Counted from the first letter of the stretch, positions 6,553-15,258 are shown. The stretch: DNA of 15,355 nucleotides from Gammaproteobacteria bacterium (GCA_009839585.1 VXPI01000041.1:1-15355), one strand, 5' to 3'. Numbers and translations: made by a program. The notes: generated from the sequence alone by a model not told the origin.

Positions 6553-9500
6553 TTGCTAAACCCGTCTTTACCCCTTTCTACCAGGGAATCAGTCGCCTGG
6601 AACAACCTTCATGGTTCTGCAGCAAGCTATGCAATCGCCGAAGTAGCACGAACATACCCAGGGGTTGTTTTTATTGTACTGGACGACCCGCATGAGCTCA
6701 CCGTTCTGGAAGAGGAAATTCAGTATTATCTCAGCAATGCCGACCTTCCCGTCTTCCACTTCCCCGGCCTGGAATGTCTCCCCTATGAACACCTCTCACC
6801 ACACCAGGAAGTGGGGTCAGAAAGAATCCGCATTCTCTCTCAGCTTCCAAAGCTCAAACGAGGCATCCTTTTAATCCAAACCGGTACATTACTGCAGTTC
6901 CTGCCACCGGTCGATTATATTTACAACCACTCCTTTATTATTTCTGTCGGCCAGAGCATCGAATTCGAGCAGTTTCGCCTTCGCCTTGTGGATTCGAACT
7001 ACGCTGCAGTTGATCTGGTTGTATCTCCGGGTGAATTTGCATCCCGTGGCGGGCTGATTGACGTGTTTCCAGCCGGAGTTGAGTCACCCTTTCGTCTTGA
7101 ATTTTTTGACGATGAAATCGATTCAATTCGATTCTTTGACCCCGACACACAACGCACTGTCGACACGGTTCCGCAGATCGAGATACGCCCGGCACGTGAA
7201 TTCCCAATGAATGAAACCGGGATTAACCAGTTTCGCTCGGCTTTTCGGGAAAACTTTGACTGCGACCCACTGACCCAGTCAATCTATACTGAAGTAAGTC
7301 ACGGCAATACACCGCCCGGTATTGAATTCTATCTTCCCCTGTTCTTTGAGCAAACCACAAGCATTTTTGATTATCTTGATCACGCAACACTGCTGATTAC
7401 GTCAGCAGCCTTCGAGACAGAACTTTCAGACTTCATGGGAGATGTCGAACAGCGCTACGAGAACTATCGACACGACATAACGCGCCGGATTCTTCCGCCC
7501 GACAAGCTTTATCTCCAGCCTGGCCAGGCAATCGAGAAAATCAGGAATTTTCGCAGACTCGAGTTAAACAGCCCTGGCGCCACAAACGCCTGGTCCGCAC
7601 CGAGTGTTCCGGTTGACAACTTTCCTGTCAATACGCGAGTTGCCAATGCCTACGGCCCCCTTCTCGACTATCTGCAGTCTGCAAAAAACCGGATTCTGAT
7701 CGTTGCCGGTAGCGAGGGACGCTTGAACCTGATTGAACAGGCACTGAACTCTCACCGGATTGCGGCTTCGGTGTTCTCGAATTTTGATGAATTTCTCAAG
7801 GCTCGGGATTGCCAGATCGGTCTCTCTGTTTGCGCGGTCTCACGCGGTCTGAAATTGCCCGATACCGGATTTGAGGTTATCAGCGAAAGCCAGCTTTTTG
7901 GAGAACAGGTCTTGCGCCAACGCCGGCGTAGCCGATTCTCCAAGGACCCGGATTCCATTATCAAGTCCCTTGCCGAATTGAGTATCAATGATCCAGTAAC
8001 CCATATTGATCATGGCGTCGGACGTTACCGGGGGCTATACCGCCTCGATAATTCAGGTGACGAGACAGAATACATCATTATCGAATATCAAAATCAGGGT
8101 CGTCTCTACATACCCGTGTTATCGCTCCAGGAAGTCAACCGGTATATTGGCGGGACACCCGATACCGCTCCATGGCACCGACTCGGCTCAAACCAGTGGG
8201 AAAAAGCCAAGCAGCAAGCTCGCCAGAAAACCTATGATGTGGCAACCGAATTACTGGAGATGGATGCAGCGCGCCAAGCCCGGGAAGGCGTTGCGAATAC
8301 CGTTCATGCAGAGAACTTCGCAACCTTTACCAGCGAGTTTCAATTTGAGGAAACCCCCGATCAACTACAGGCCATTGATGACGTGATCAAGGATCTTGTC
8401 TCAACAAAACCGATGGATCGATTAATCTGTGGCGATGTCGGCTTCGGCAAAACCGAAGTTGCATTAAGGGCAACCTTCATTGCAGTCCATAATGGAAGGC
8501 AGGTTGCGATCCTGACTCCCACCACATTGCTCGCACAACAGCACTATGAGACATTCACCAGTCGTTTTTCCAAATGGCCCGTAGTGATTGAGGTGCTGTC
8601 CCGCTTCAAGACCGGCGGGCAAAACAGGGATATCATCCAGAGAGCCAAAAACGGCATGGTCGATATTCTGATCGGGACCCATAAATTACTGCAAGACGCT
8701 ATTGGCTTTGCAAATCTGGGGCTGGTCATCATTGATGAGGAGCACCGCTTCGGAGTACGGCAAAAGGAAAAACTGAAGAAGCTCAGACAAAATGTCGATA
8801 TTCTGGCGATGACGGCAACCCCGATCCCCCGCACCCTGAATATGGCAATATCCGGCTTCAGGTCGATTTCGGTGATTGCTACACCACCAGTGAATCGTCT
8901 GCCGATTCGGACCTTTATTCAGGCATATGAAAATCACGTTGTTCGGGAAGCCTGTCTACGTGAGATTCGGCGCGGCGGGCAGATATTTTTCCTGCATAAC
9001 AAGGTCAGGACAATCGAACGCATGGCCGAAGAGTTGCAGCAATTGGTGCCTGAAGCAACCGTCAGAGTCGGGCATGGGCAAATGCCGGAACTGCAACTGG
9101 AAATGATAATGCTGGATTTCTACCATCAGAGATTCAATATTCTGGTATGCAGTACGATCATAGAAAGCGGTATCGATATCCCTACTGCCAATACCATCAT
9201 CATTAATCGTGCAGACAAGTTTGGCCTGGCCCAGCTTCATCAATTACGCGGCCGGGTCGGACGCTCACATCATCAGGCATATGCATATTTACTGGTTCCC
9301 GATCTCGAATACATCACCGGCGATGCCTCCAAGCGCCTTGATGCAATATGCGCAATGGGCGAACTCGGATCTGGGTATACCCTTGCGAGCCATGATCTGG
9401 AAATCCGTGGAGCTGGTGAGTTGCTGGGAGAAACCCAGAGTGGACTGATCGACAAAGTCGGGTTTTCAATTTACAGCCAGTATCTGGATTCAGCCATCAA

Positions 9501-10023
9501 GTCCATTCGTGAAGGCATCCTCCCCCAGGCCCATGACGCAAATACCAATCCGGACGAAGCGGTAATTGACTTGCATGTTCCTGCCTATTTTCCGGATGAG
9601 TATCTGCCGGATGCCCATAGTCGGCTGATTTTCTATAAACGCATCTCCAGTTCTGCCTTTATCGAAGATCTTAACGAGCTACAGATCGAGGCGATCGACC
9701 GATTTGGCCTGTTACCGGACCCCGCCCGCAACATGTTTCGATTAACCGCACTGAAAATACATGCCGAACGTCTCGGCATCCGCAAAATCCAGATTGATGA
9801 ATCAGGGGGCGTCCTTCAGTTTCGAAAGAATCCGGCACTGGATATGTCGAAGTTGCCGAGCCTGATACAGAACTACCCGCAACAGCTGAGATTCCGGCCA
9901 AATGGATCGCTGGAGTTTCTGGAACAACTTGAGAGCCCTGAAGAAAGGCTTGATAGGATCGAACGGTTTATGGAAGACACAAGCGCAATCTGGATTGGGT
10001 CAACGACACCATCGGCTCAATAA
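6553..10023 (+). CDS. mfd: Transcription-repair coupling factor Mfd
   Basis: Mfd is an ATP-driven DNA translocase. It displaces RNA polymerase stalled at lesions and recruits UvrA. From TTG 6553 the protein has 1156 residues (E. coli Mfd has 1148) and its N-terminus aligns without gap to the E. coli start. An ATG in the same frame at 6391 would overlap ispD by about 105 bases and add residues without family resemblance. Visible domains are the UvrB-like region with LECLPYEHLSPHQEV, DLFP-type IDVFPAGVESPFRLEFFDDEIDS (split here: IDVFPAGVESP and FRLEFFDDEIDS), and the polymerase-interacting domain around residue 477 (DPVTHIDHGVGRYRGL). The helicase motors carry GDVGFGKT (627-634), DEEH (728-731), TATPIPRT and LRGRVGRS near 898, followed by the C-terminal regulatory domain. 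A TAGAAT at 6513-6518 may be its -10 element. No lesions are visible. Confidence 0.98.
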   Translation: MLNPSLPLSTRESVAWNNLHGSAASYAIAEVARTYPGVVFIVLDDPHELTVLEEEIQYYLSNADLPVFHFPGLECLPYEHLSPHQEVGSERIRILSQLPKLKRGILLIQTGTLLQFLPPVDYIYNHSFIISVGQSIEFEQFRLRLVDSNYAAVDLVVSPGEFASRGGLIDVFPAGVESPFRLEFFDDEIDSIRFFDPDTQRTVDTVPQIEIRPAREFPMNETGINQFRSAFRENFDCDPLTQSIYTEVSHGNTPPGIEFYLPLFFEQTTSIFDYLDHATLLITSAAFETELSDFMGDVEQRYENYRHDITRRILPPDKLYLQPGQAIEKIRNFRRLELNSPGATNAWSAPSVPVDNFPVNTRVANAYGPLLDYLQSAKNRILIVAGSEGRLNLIEQALNSHRIAASVFSNFDEFLKARDCQIGLSVCAVSRGLKLPDTGFEVISESQLFGEQVLRQRRRSRFSKDPDSIIKSLAELSINDPVTHIDHGVGRYRGLYRLDNSGDETEYIIIEYQNQGRLYIPVLSLQEVNRYIGGTPDTAPWHRLGSNQWEKAKQQARQKTYDVATELLEMDAARQAREGVANTVHAENFATFTSEFQFEETPDQLQAIDDVIKDLVSTKPMDRLICGDVGFGKTEVALRATFIAVHNGRQVAILTPTTLLAQQHYETFTSRFSKWPVVIEVLSRFKTGGQNRDIIQRAKNGMVDILIGTHKLLQDAIGFANLGLVIIDEEHRFGVRQKEKLKKLRQNVDILAMTATPIPRTLNMAISGFRSISVIATPPVNRLPIRTFIQAYENHVVREACLREIRRGGQIFFLHNKVRTIERMAEELQQLVPEATVRVGHGQMPELQLEMIMLDFYHQRFNILVCSTIIESGIDIPTANTIIINRADKFGLAQLHQLRGRVGRSHHQAYAYLLVPDLEYITGDASKRLDAICAMGELGSGYTLASHDLEIRGAGELLGETQSGLIDKVGFSIYSQYLDSAIKSIREGILPQAHDANTNPDEAVIDLHVPAYFPDEYLPDAHSRLIFYKRISSSAFIEDLNELQIEAIDRFGLLPDPARNMFRLTALKIHAERLGIRKIQIDESGGVLQFRKNPALDMSKLPSLIQNYPQQLRFRPNGSLEFLEQLESPEERLDRIERFMEDTSAIWIGSTTPSAQ

Positions 10024-10062
10024 GCAACCCGTGGCGCATATGGTAGACTGCATAACACACTC

Positions 10063-10788
10063 ATGGCTGATATGACTTCATTGAATCTCCTTCTGCAAAA
10101 GCAATTGTTTCGGTTTTTCTGTATTGCCCTGGTGCTGTTTACTGGCTTGCAGCCATATGTCCATGCCAGTAGCTACGAGATTGAGGTTATTGTATTTGAA
10201 CGACCGGATTCGAAAGACCTTGAACTGGAATACTGGAACTTCTCCCGACAACATCTCGACCATCAAAAAGCAAATCTTGAAGAAATGGGGCAATCCCGGC
10301 GTCTACTGGAGCTGTCGCAGAACCCGGCATACGACTTGACCCAGGATCTTCGGCGACTGGGAGATCTTGTTCCAAGACTGAATAACAGCAACCTGCCGGT
10401 TCTGGCAAGCGCCCGATGGATTCAGCCGGCATTCTTCTTCCAGAATGCTCCGGTCATATCACTGGGGGTCGAAGGATCAAGACTGGCCCATGCGTATTTT
10501 CGTGTCTACAAAACGTCTTTGCTGTTTGCCGACATGGCTTTGCAGCTATCCCCCGCCAGGCCTGTCGTTAAACCAGGCTTTCGTTACTCGGAAGAATCTA
10601 CTGAAAACACGCAAGACGATCCTGCATTGGGGTTTGACCATGAATACCTGTTCGATGCCTGGCCGGAGGTCGAATCGCTTGATCCGGAGTACTTTCTGAT
10701 CGAACGACGCCGAATTCGATTCAAGGAAGTCCATTATTTCGATCACCCTGCTTTCGGAGTGATACTGGGAATCTGGTCAACCAACTGA
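10063..10788 (+). CDS. CsiV-family secreted protein
   Basis: This 241-residue protein begins with a basic/hydrophobic segment (LFRFFCIALVLFTGLQPYVHA, shown here as LFRFFCIALVLF then TGLQPYVHA) that looks like a signal peptide cleaved after Ala35. The mature protein starts SSYEIEVIVFERPD, the typical opening of the CsiV family. It ends with FLIERRRIRFKEVHYFDHPAFGV (shown as RRRIRFKEVHYFDHPAFG), also family-typical. CsiV proteins are found in gammaproteobacteria, commonly next to mfd as here. In Vibrio cholerae CsiV binds peptidoglycan and supports the D-amino-acid-responsive periplasmic protein LpoA/PBP1A pathway. That function is known only by homology for this protein. It starts 39 bases after mfd, probably in the same transcript, and its end overlaps the convergent phosphorylase gene by 12 bases. 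ATG 10072 is an alternative start. Confidence 0.82.
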   Translation: MADMTSLNLLLQKQLFRFFCIALVLFTGLQPYVHASSYEIEVIVFERPDSKDLELEYWNFSRQHLDHQKANLEEMGQSRRLLELSQNPAYDLTQDLRRLGDLVPRLNNSNLPVLASARWIQPAFFFQNAPVISLGVEGSRLAHAYFRVYKTSLLFADMALQLSPARPVVKPGFRYSEESTENTQDDPALGFDHEYLFDAWPEVESLDPEYFLIERRRIRFKEVHYFDHPAFGVILGIWSTN

Positions 10789-11571
10789 GGAAAGGGAAAG
10801 CAGTAGTTGATGAGCCTTGTCCGTGGTATTTTCCAAAACCTGGTGAATACTCTCCATTGATATTGGCTCATCGCTCCGACCTGCTGCTGGATTGACCACC
10901 ATGGCAAGCGTCGCATAGGACATGCCCAACTCTCTTGCCAATGCCGCTTCCGGCATTGCTGTCATGCCTACCACATCCACGCCGTCCCGGTCCATCCGGT
11001 CGATTTCTGCCGCGGTCTCAAGACGAGGTCCCTGGGTAACGCCATAAACCCCGTGATCGATAACTGGTATGCCAGTGATTTTGGCACAATTGAGAATGCT
11101 CTCCCGCAAATGATGATCGTAGGGATATGCAAATTCCGTATGTCCTGACTCTCTTGTCCGGATATCAAGATCCACTGCATTATCAAAAAAAGTATGCTCC
11201 CTACCCCATGTATAGTCAATGACCTGATCAGGCAGGGCCAGTGAGCCCGTCGTGAATTGGGGCGTTATGCCGCCTACGGCCCCCATCGCAATCACATCAG
11301 TCACTCCCAGATCACGGAGAGCAAAAATATTCGCCCGATAGTTGATCTGGTGCGGCATTATTCGGGATCCTGTTCCGTGGCGTGACAAAAAAATCGAGGG
11401 ATTGCCATGCAGTGATACACGGTAAAGTGCTGATGAAGGTTCGCCATAAGGTGTATTCACAACCTGTTGTCGGGTTATTTCAAATTCCGGAACACCCTCA
11501 AACCCTGTCCCGCCAATAATTCCCAGAATCGTGTTTTCTCTCTTCATTTGAATGCCGGTCAGTGACATCAT
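10777..11571 (-). CDS. S-methyl-5'-thioinosine phosphorylase (MTA phosphorylase family)
   Basis: This 264-residue purine nucleoside phosphorylase has GIIGGTGFEG near the N-terminus, FLSRHGTGSRIMPHQINYRAN, ITQ-like GVTQGPRLETAAEI, and VGMTAMPEAALARELGMSYA followed by VVNPAAG. It is strikingly similar to Pseudomonas aeruginosa PA3004. In true methylthioadenosine phosphorylases two aspartates (DxD) contact the adenine amino group. Here, as in PA3004, the positions are Asn227 and Ala229 (NPA), the signature of the enzyme that prefers 6-oxopurine methylthioinosine. It would salvage the by-product of polyamine and homoserine-lactone synthesis after deamination of methylthioadenosine. No deaminase lies in the window. 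Two ATGs (11571, 11568) follow AGGGAAG. The first overlaps the stop of the upstream gene as ATGA. MKRENTILG at 11547 is another start. Confidence 0.9.
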   Translation of the reverse strand: MMSLTGIQMKRENTILGIIGGTGFEGVPEFEITRQQVVNTPYGEPSSALYRVSLHGNPSIFLSRHGTGSRIMPHQINYRANIFALRDLGVTDVIAMGAVGGITPQFTTGSLALPDQVIDYTWGREHTFFDNAVDLDIRTRESGHTEFAYPYDHHLRESILNCAKITGIPVIDHGVYGVTQGPRLETAAEIDRMDRDGVDVVGMTAMPEAALARELGMSYATLAMVVNPAAGRSDEPISMESIHQVLENTTDKAHQLLLSLSSVG

Positions 11572-12422
11572 GTCTTCCCTTCTAGCACATCAAGAAGATA
11601 AGAACCATATTCTCTGGAACTCGACAGCCTTGCCAAGGCTTCCAATTGAGCATCATCCATCAGGCCGTGACGCCAGCAGACTTCTTCTGGACAACCCACT
11701 TTCTTGCGTTTGGCTCTCTGGATATCCTCAATCATGTCATTCGCTCTTGCCAATGACTGTGGCGAGTCTACATCCAGCCAGCCATCACCGCCTTCATCAA
11801 TCACTTCATATTGGAGCATCCCCTCATTTTCATAAAGTTTCAGCACATCCTGTATACCAGGGTCGCTGGTTTCCAGTGTGCGAATTTTGCCAAACACGGT
11901 TGAATCAAGGACAAAAAGTCCGGTCTCAGACTGTCCTAATTGAGCATCTGGGGATGATCGAACCAATACCGTTGCCCCGCGCATCGAGTGCAGATCCTTC
12001 ATCCGGTCAGTGAATTCCGTATTCACGAAAACCTTGTCACCGGATATCAAGCAACAGTTCATGCTGCCGACAAATTCTTCTGCCAGAATCAGGCTCTCGC
12101 CAATTCCGCCATCTCCATTCAGGATCCCGTAGGAGAACTGAAGTCCCCAGCCCTGCCCATTGCCAAGCACCTTCTGAAATCGTCCTGCAGACCCCGCCCT
12201 GACGATAACCAGGATATCCCGGATTCCCATCTCAACCAGTATGGATACAGCGCTATAAATCAATGGCTTGTCAAAGACCTGAAGCAGCGACCTGTCAAGT
12301 TGTTGACCCGTTGAAAATGCATCAACTGGCCAGCCATCGGCATGAATTAATCCACGCATGGCATAGAGCGCTCCCGGATAAGGAAACAAACCCGGGTTAG
12401 AGACGAAAATGGAATGAAGCAT
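11568..12422 (-). CDS. RmlA-like nucleotidyltransferase homologue lacking key catalytic residues
   Basis: This 284-residue protein is clearly related to glucose-1-phosphate thymidylyltransferase (RmlA). It has FDKPLIYSAVSILVEMGIRD (50-69), GWGLQFSYGI, then AEEFVGSMNCCLISGDKVF, DGWLDVDSPQSL, and the RmlA-type tail KVGCPEEVCWRHGLMDDAQL with YGSYLL. The nucleotide-binding loop that should read LAGGSGTRL is HADGWPVDAFSTG. The lysine before 'LLP' (K25 in RmlA) is Arg-Ser, and the Gln-Pro-Asp-Gly segment is NGDGG. About 28 residues containing the EEKP lysine are deleted between ATVLVRSSPDAQ and ETGLFVLD. The aspartates of SGD and WLD remain. The frame is intact and ATGA-coupled to the next gene, arguing for an expressed, altered protein rather than a pseudogene. 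RmlA homology begins at Met22, so ATG 12359 is an alternative start. Confidence 0.8.
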   Translation of the reverse strand: MLHSIFVSNPGLFPYPGALYAMRGLIHADGWPVDAFSTGQQLDRSLLQVFDKPLIYSAVSILVEMGIRDILVIVRAGSAGRFQKVLGNGQGWGLQFSYGILNGDGGIGESLILAEEFVGSMNCCLISGDKVFVNTEFTDRMKDLHSMRGATVLVRSSPDAQLGQSETGLFVLDSTVFGKIRTLETSDPGIQDVLKLYENEGMLQYEVIDEGGDGWLDVDSPQSLARANDMIEDIQRAKRKKVGCPEEVCWRHGLMDDAQLEALARLSSSREYGSYLLDVLEGKT

Positions 12423-12647
12423 CCTGTTTCACTCACTGTAACTCCCCGAGAATCTCCCCGCGGATCCTGTTTCGTATTACTTGCTGCAGTTCCCGGTCTG
12501 GAATCTGCCAGCCCAGCCGCACGGTTAGCGATCCCAGAAGCATCATGATGGACAAGGCCCGGGGTCATAGCAACCGCAGTCATTGATGTAACCGTACCAC
12601 CTGACCCACTGGCATCAAGAACTTCCCGTTTGCTTCGTGATGACAGT
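12423..12647 (-). other. 225-base gap between ugd and the RmlA-like gene, with a possible 37-residue ORF
   Basis: No known gene lies here. On the minus strand ATG 12546 opens a 37-codon frame ending at TGA 12433-12435, ten bases before the next start. Its product starts MMLLGSLTVRLGWQIPDREL and ends QQVIRNRIRGEILGELQ. It has a hydrophobic start and a charged, helix-like end, and could be a leader peptide, a small protein or chance. There is no clear ribosome-binding site. TTGATG and CATCAA arms about 24 bases apart (around 12580-12617) form a weak dyad without a T-run. Confidence 0.25.
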
Positions 12648-13982
12648 CTAGACCATATTTCGTCGGCCAATTCCATGATATTCCAAACCCGCTTGTCCTG
12701 CAATTTCCGGGGAAAAGATGTTTCGGCCATCAAATACCACATTTCCGGCCATTGCTTCTCGCACCTTGACCAGATCAACTCCGCGAAACTCTGCCCACTC
12801 CGTAGCAATAATCAGGCAATCGGCGCCTTCAAGCACATCAAACGGATTGTCTTCATACAACATCGAATCTACACGATTACCATAGATATTCCGGACAGCA
12901 TCGCAGGCTACCGGATCATAAGCCTTGACAGTGGCACCATGTTTCCAGAGGGTTTCCATCATGACTCGACTCGGCGCCTCGCGCACATCATCTGTATCAG
13001 GCTTGAACGCAAGACCCCAAAGCGCAATAGTGCATCTTGACAAATCGCTTCCAAAACGATTGACAACCCGCTCTACCAAAACCTTCTTTTGGTCGTTGTT
13101 AACCAAATCCACCGCCTCAAGAATTCGTGCGTGATATCCGTTTGATGCCGCAGTCTGATACAAGGCGCGAATATCCTTGGGTAGACAGGAACCGCCATAC
13201 CCACACCCCGCATAAATGAAGTCATAGCCAATTCTGGGGTCTGAACCGATACCGATACGAACCGATTCGATATCAGCCCCGAGTCGCTCTGCAATTTGGG
13301 ATATTTCGTTGATAAAGGATATCTTGGATGCCAACATCGAATTGGCCGCATACTTGGTTAATTCAGCGGACATCACATCCATAATGATCAGCCGTTCATG
13401 ATTGCGGTTAAATGGCGCATACAACTCTCGGAGCAGGTTTATGGCGCGTTCATCATCCCCGCCCAGAATGATTCTGTCGGGTTTCATGAAATCCCGAACA
13501 GCAACTCCCTCTTTCAGGAACTCAGGATTTGAGACCACCGCAAAATCTGCTTGTCCTCCCCGTTTGTCCAGTGTTTCACGGATAATCCCCGCAACATGAC
13601 TGGCTGTGCCGACTGGAACCGTCGATTTTGTAACAACCACCTTGAATCCTTCAAGCGATTCACCGATTGATCTCGCGACATTTTCGACATTCGATAAATC
13701 CGCACCGCCATTCTCATCGGGCGGGGTGCCAACGGCGATGAAACTCACTTCACCATGCTTGATTCCCTGATCAATCCGGGTGGTAAATCGAAGACGGCCG
13801 TGTGTCAGGTTATTGTGAATAATAGAGGCCAGTCCCTGCTCATGAATCGGGACAATCCCCTCATTGAGCATTTCGATTTTTTTCGTATCAGAGTCAACGC
13901 ATATTACGTCATTGCCCATCTCGGCAAAACATGCACCCGTCACCAAACCCACATAACCGGTCCCGATTATGGTTACTTTCAT
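12648..13982 (-). CDS. ugd: UDP-glucose 6-dehydrogenase
   Basis: Ugd oxidises UDP-glucose to UDP-glucuronate with two NAD+, supplying uronic acid for capsule, exopolysaccharide or LPS modification. The 444-residue protein begins with the Rossmann fingerprint IIGTGYVGLVTGACFAEMG (GxGxxG at 7-12). It has FIAVGTPP, KSTVPVGT (119-126), SNPEFLKEG (151-159), and the active-site stretch GYGGSCLPKD with catalytic Cys266. The C-terminal UDP-binding domain shows WGLAFKPDTDDVREAPS and ends in DGRNIF. Length and motifs are complete. ATG 13982 sits immediately before MKVTIIGTG and needs no alternative. It follows lapB by 51 bases and is probably co-transcribed with it, linking envelope regulation with sugar-nucleotide supply. 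Confidence 0.97.
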   Translation of the reverse strand: MKVTIIGTGYVGLVTGACFAEMGNDVICVDSDTKKIEMLNEGIVPIHEQGLASIIHNNLTHGRLRFTTRIDQGIKHGEVSFIAVGTPPDENGGADLSNVENVARSIGESLEGFKVVVTKSTVPVGTASHVAGIIRETLDKRGGQADFAVVSNPEFLKEGVAVRDFMKPDRIILGGDDERAINLLRELYAPFNRNHERLIIMDVMSAELTKYAANSMLASKISFINEISQIAERLGADIESVRIGIGSDPRIGYDFIYAGCGYGGSCLPKDIRALYQTAASNGYHARILEAVDLVNNDQKKVLVERVVNRFGSDLSRCTIALWGLAFKPDTDDVREAPSRVMMETLWKHGATVKAYDPVACDAVRNIYGNRVDSMLYEDNPFDVLEGADCLIIATEWAEFRGVDLVKVREAMAGNVVFDGRNIFSPEIAGQAGLEYHGIGRRNMV

Positions 13983-14033
13983 GGAATCATCAGGCTGTAT
14001 TCATGCGAGTGATAGCGCGAGCCATTCGCTGCT

Positions 14034-15212
14034 TCATAGATGAGCCGTTTTGAACTCGGGAACCTGGGGCTTTTGCATGGTGCCCCAAGCCTTGCACCCC
14101 GGACATTGCCAGTGCAGAGAATTGCTCTGAAACCCGCAGTTTCTGCAACTGTAATGGTATCCTGTCTCGACAACCTGACTAATCAGGCTTGCCAGCAGCT
14201 GATAGTCTTTTTCCTGGCCGGTGCTGCCGATAGCCCTGTTTTGACTTGCAATAACCTGCAATACCCCTCCAAGAGTCGGGTACTTTCGAACCAGTTTGAG
14301 CATTAACTCCCGACTCGCCTCTTCTCCCTGCTGCTCCCGGGTCATCTCAACCAGACAGTTAATGATTCTGCTGTCCGTATTTTTCTCCAACGCTGATTCA
14401 AGAAACTGGCGCAGGGATTCAAGATCGCCCATAGTCTTGTAACTGTTTTCAATATGTGCAACCACTTCGCCCAAATATTCCGGAGCCAGATATTCCAGGC
14501 TCCGCCAAATGGCGATGGCATTGTTGTGATTGGAGTGCATCACTGCAAGACGACCTGATTGAAGCACTCCCCGAATGCACTTTTGGTCATACTTGAATGC
14601 CAGCGCTATGTTTGCTTCGGCCTGTGCGTAATTCCCGGTTCGAATATTGCTCTCTGCCACCTCACAATACAGGTGCGCAATGGTATGGGAATAGTCAGAG
14701 TCGGAGTGTTCGTTTAACTCGATGGAGATCTTGATCGCTTTTTCCCACTCTCTTTCCTGATCATAAATCTGCAACAGCAATCGGTCTGCCCGAATTCTGA
14801 CTGACTTGATTTTCCGCAACTCCTGAAACAGGTTTTCAGCGCGATCATATAGCCCTGCCTTGTAATAGTCCCGAGCCAGTTCAAACAGGGCCTGGCTTCT
14901 CAAATCGCTATCAAGATCGCTGCGTTTCACTAGATTTTCGTGAATCCGGGTAGCACGATCAACTTCCCCGCGCTGACGAAACATGTTTCCGATTGCCATG
15001 TGCATTTCAATAGTGCCGCTGTCCATCTCGACGGCATCAAGAAAGATTCTGAGCGCCTCATCCGGCTGATCGTTGAGCAGGCAGTTCAACCCCTCAAAGA
15101 AACGATCAGGGATATGAGCCTGTTGTTTTTCCGGGCTTCGGTCATAGGTCGCAACCAGCCATCCGCTGGCTGCGGCGACAGGGAGCAAAACCAATAACCA
15201 TACTGGATCCAT
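14034..15212 (-). CDS. lapB: Lipopolysaccharide assembly protein B (LapB/YciM)
   Basis: LapB is an inner-membrane-anchored TPR protein. It regulates LPS synthesis by presenting LpxC to the FtsH protease. From ATG 15212 the protein has 392 residues, typical of the family. A short membrane anchor (WLLVLLPVAAASGWLVA, about residues 5-21) is followed by YDRSPEKQ, then FFEGLNCLLNDQPDEALRIF, the start of a series of tetratricopeptide repeats to about residue 340. A rubredoxin-like zinc module closes the protein, with Cys356, Cys359, Cys370 and Cys373 (CRNC...CPGC). The frame is open 34 codons further upstream, but that part lacks family resemblance and crosses the promoter. In enterobacteria lapB precedes pyrF. 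Here ugd follows. Confidence 0.95.
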   Translation of the reverse strand: MDPVWLLVLLPVAAASGWLVATYDRSPEKQQAHIPDRFFEGLNCLLNDQPDEALRIFLDAVEMDSGTIEMHMAIGNMFRQRGEVDRATRIHENLVKRSDLDSDLRSQALFELARDYYKAGLYDRAENLFQELRKIKSVRIRADRLLLQIYDQEREWEKAIKISIELNEHSDSDYSHTIAHLYCEVAESNIRTGNYAQAEANIALAFKYDQKCIRGVLQSGRLAVMHSNHNNAIAIWRSLEYLAPEYLGEVVAHIENSYKTMGDLESLRQFLESALEKNTDSRIINCLVEMTREQQGEEASRELMLKLVRKYPTLGGVLQVIASQNRAIGSTGQEKDYQLLASLISQVVETGYHYSCRNCGFQSNSLHWQCPGCKAWGTMQKPQVPEFKTAHL

Positions 15213-15252
15213 TTCGATAACAATCCGGAAACGAGGGTTTATCGAATGGTCA

Positions 15253-15258
15253 ATTATA
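15253..15258 (-). promoter_or_regulatory. Putative -10 element of the lapB promoter
   Basis: A perfect TATAAT reads on the minus strand about 40 bases before the lapB ATG. No convincing -35 is present at 16-18 bases. TTGAAA is nearby but only ten bases away. The position supports the ATG at 15212 as the true start, since the longer frame would be transcribed from further upstream. Confidence 0.4.

Noticed and set aside
12347..12808. 153-codon minus-strand frame spanning the end of ugd and the start of the RmlA-like gene
   Set aside because: It overlaps two well-supported genes in another frame and shows no domain. Composition suggests a shadow.
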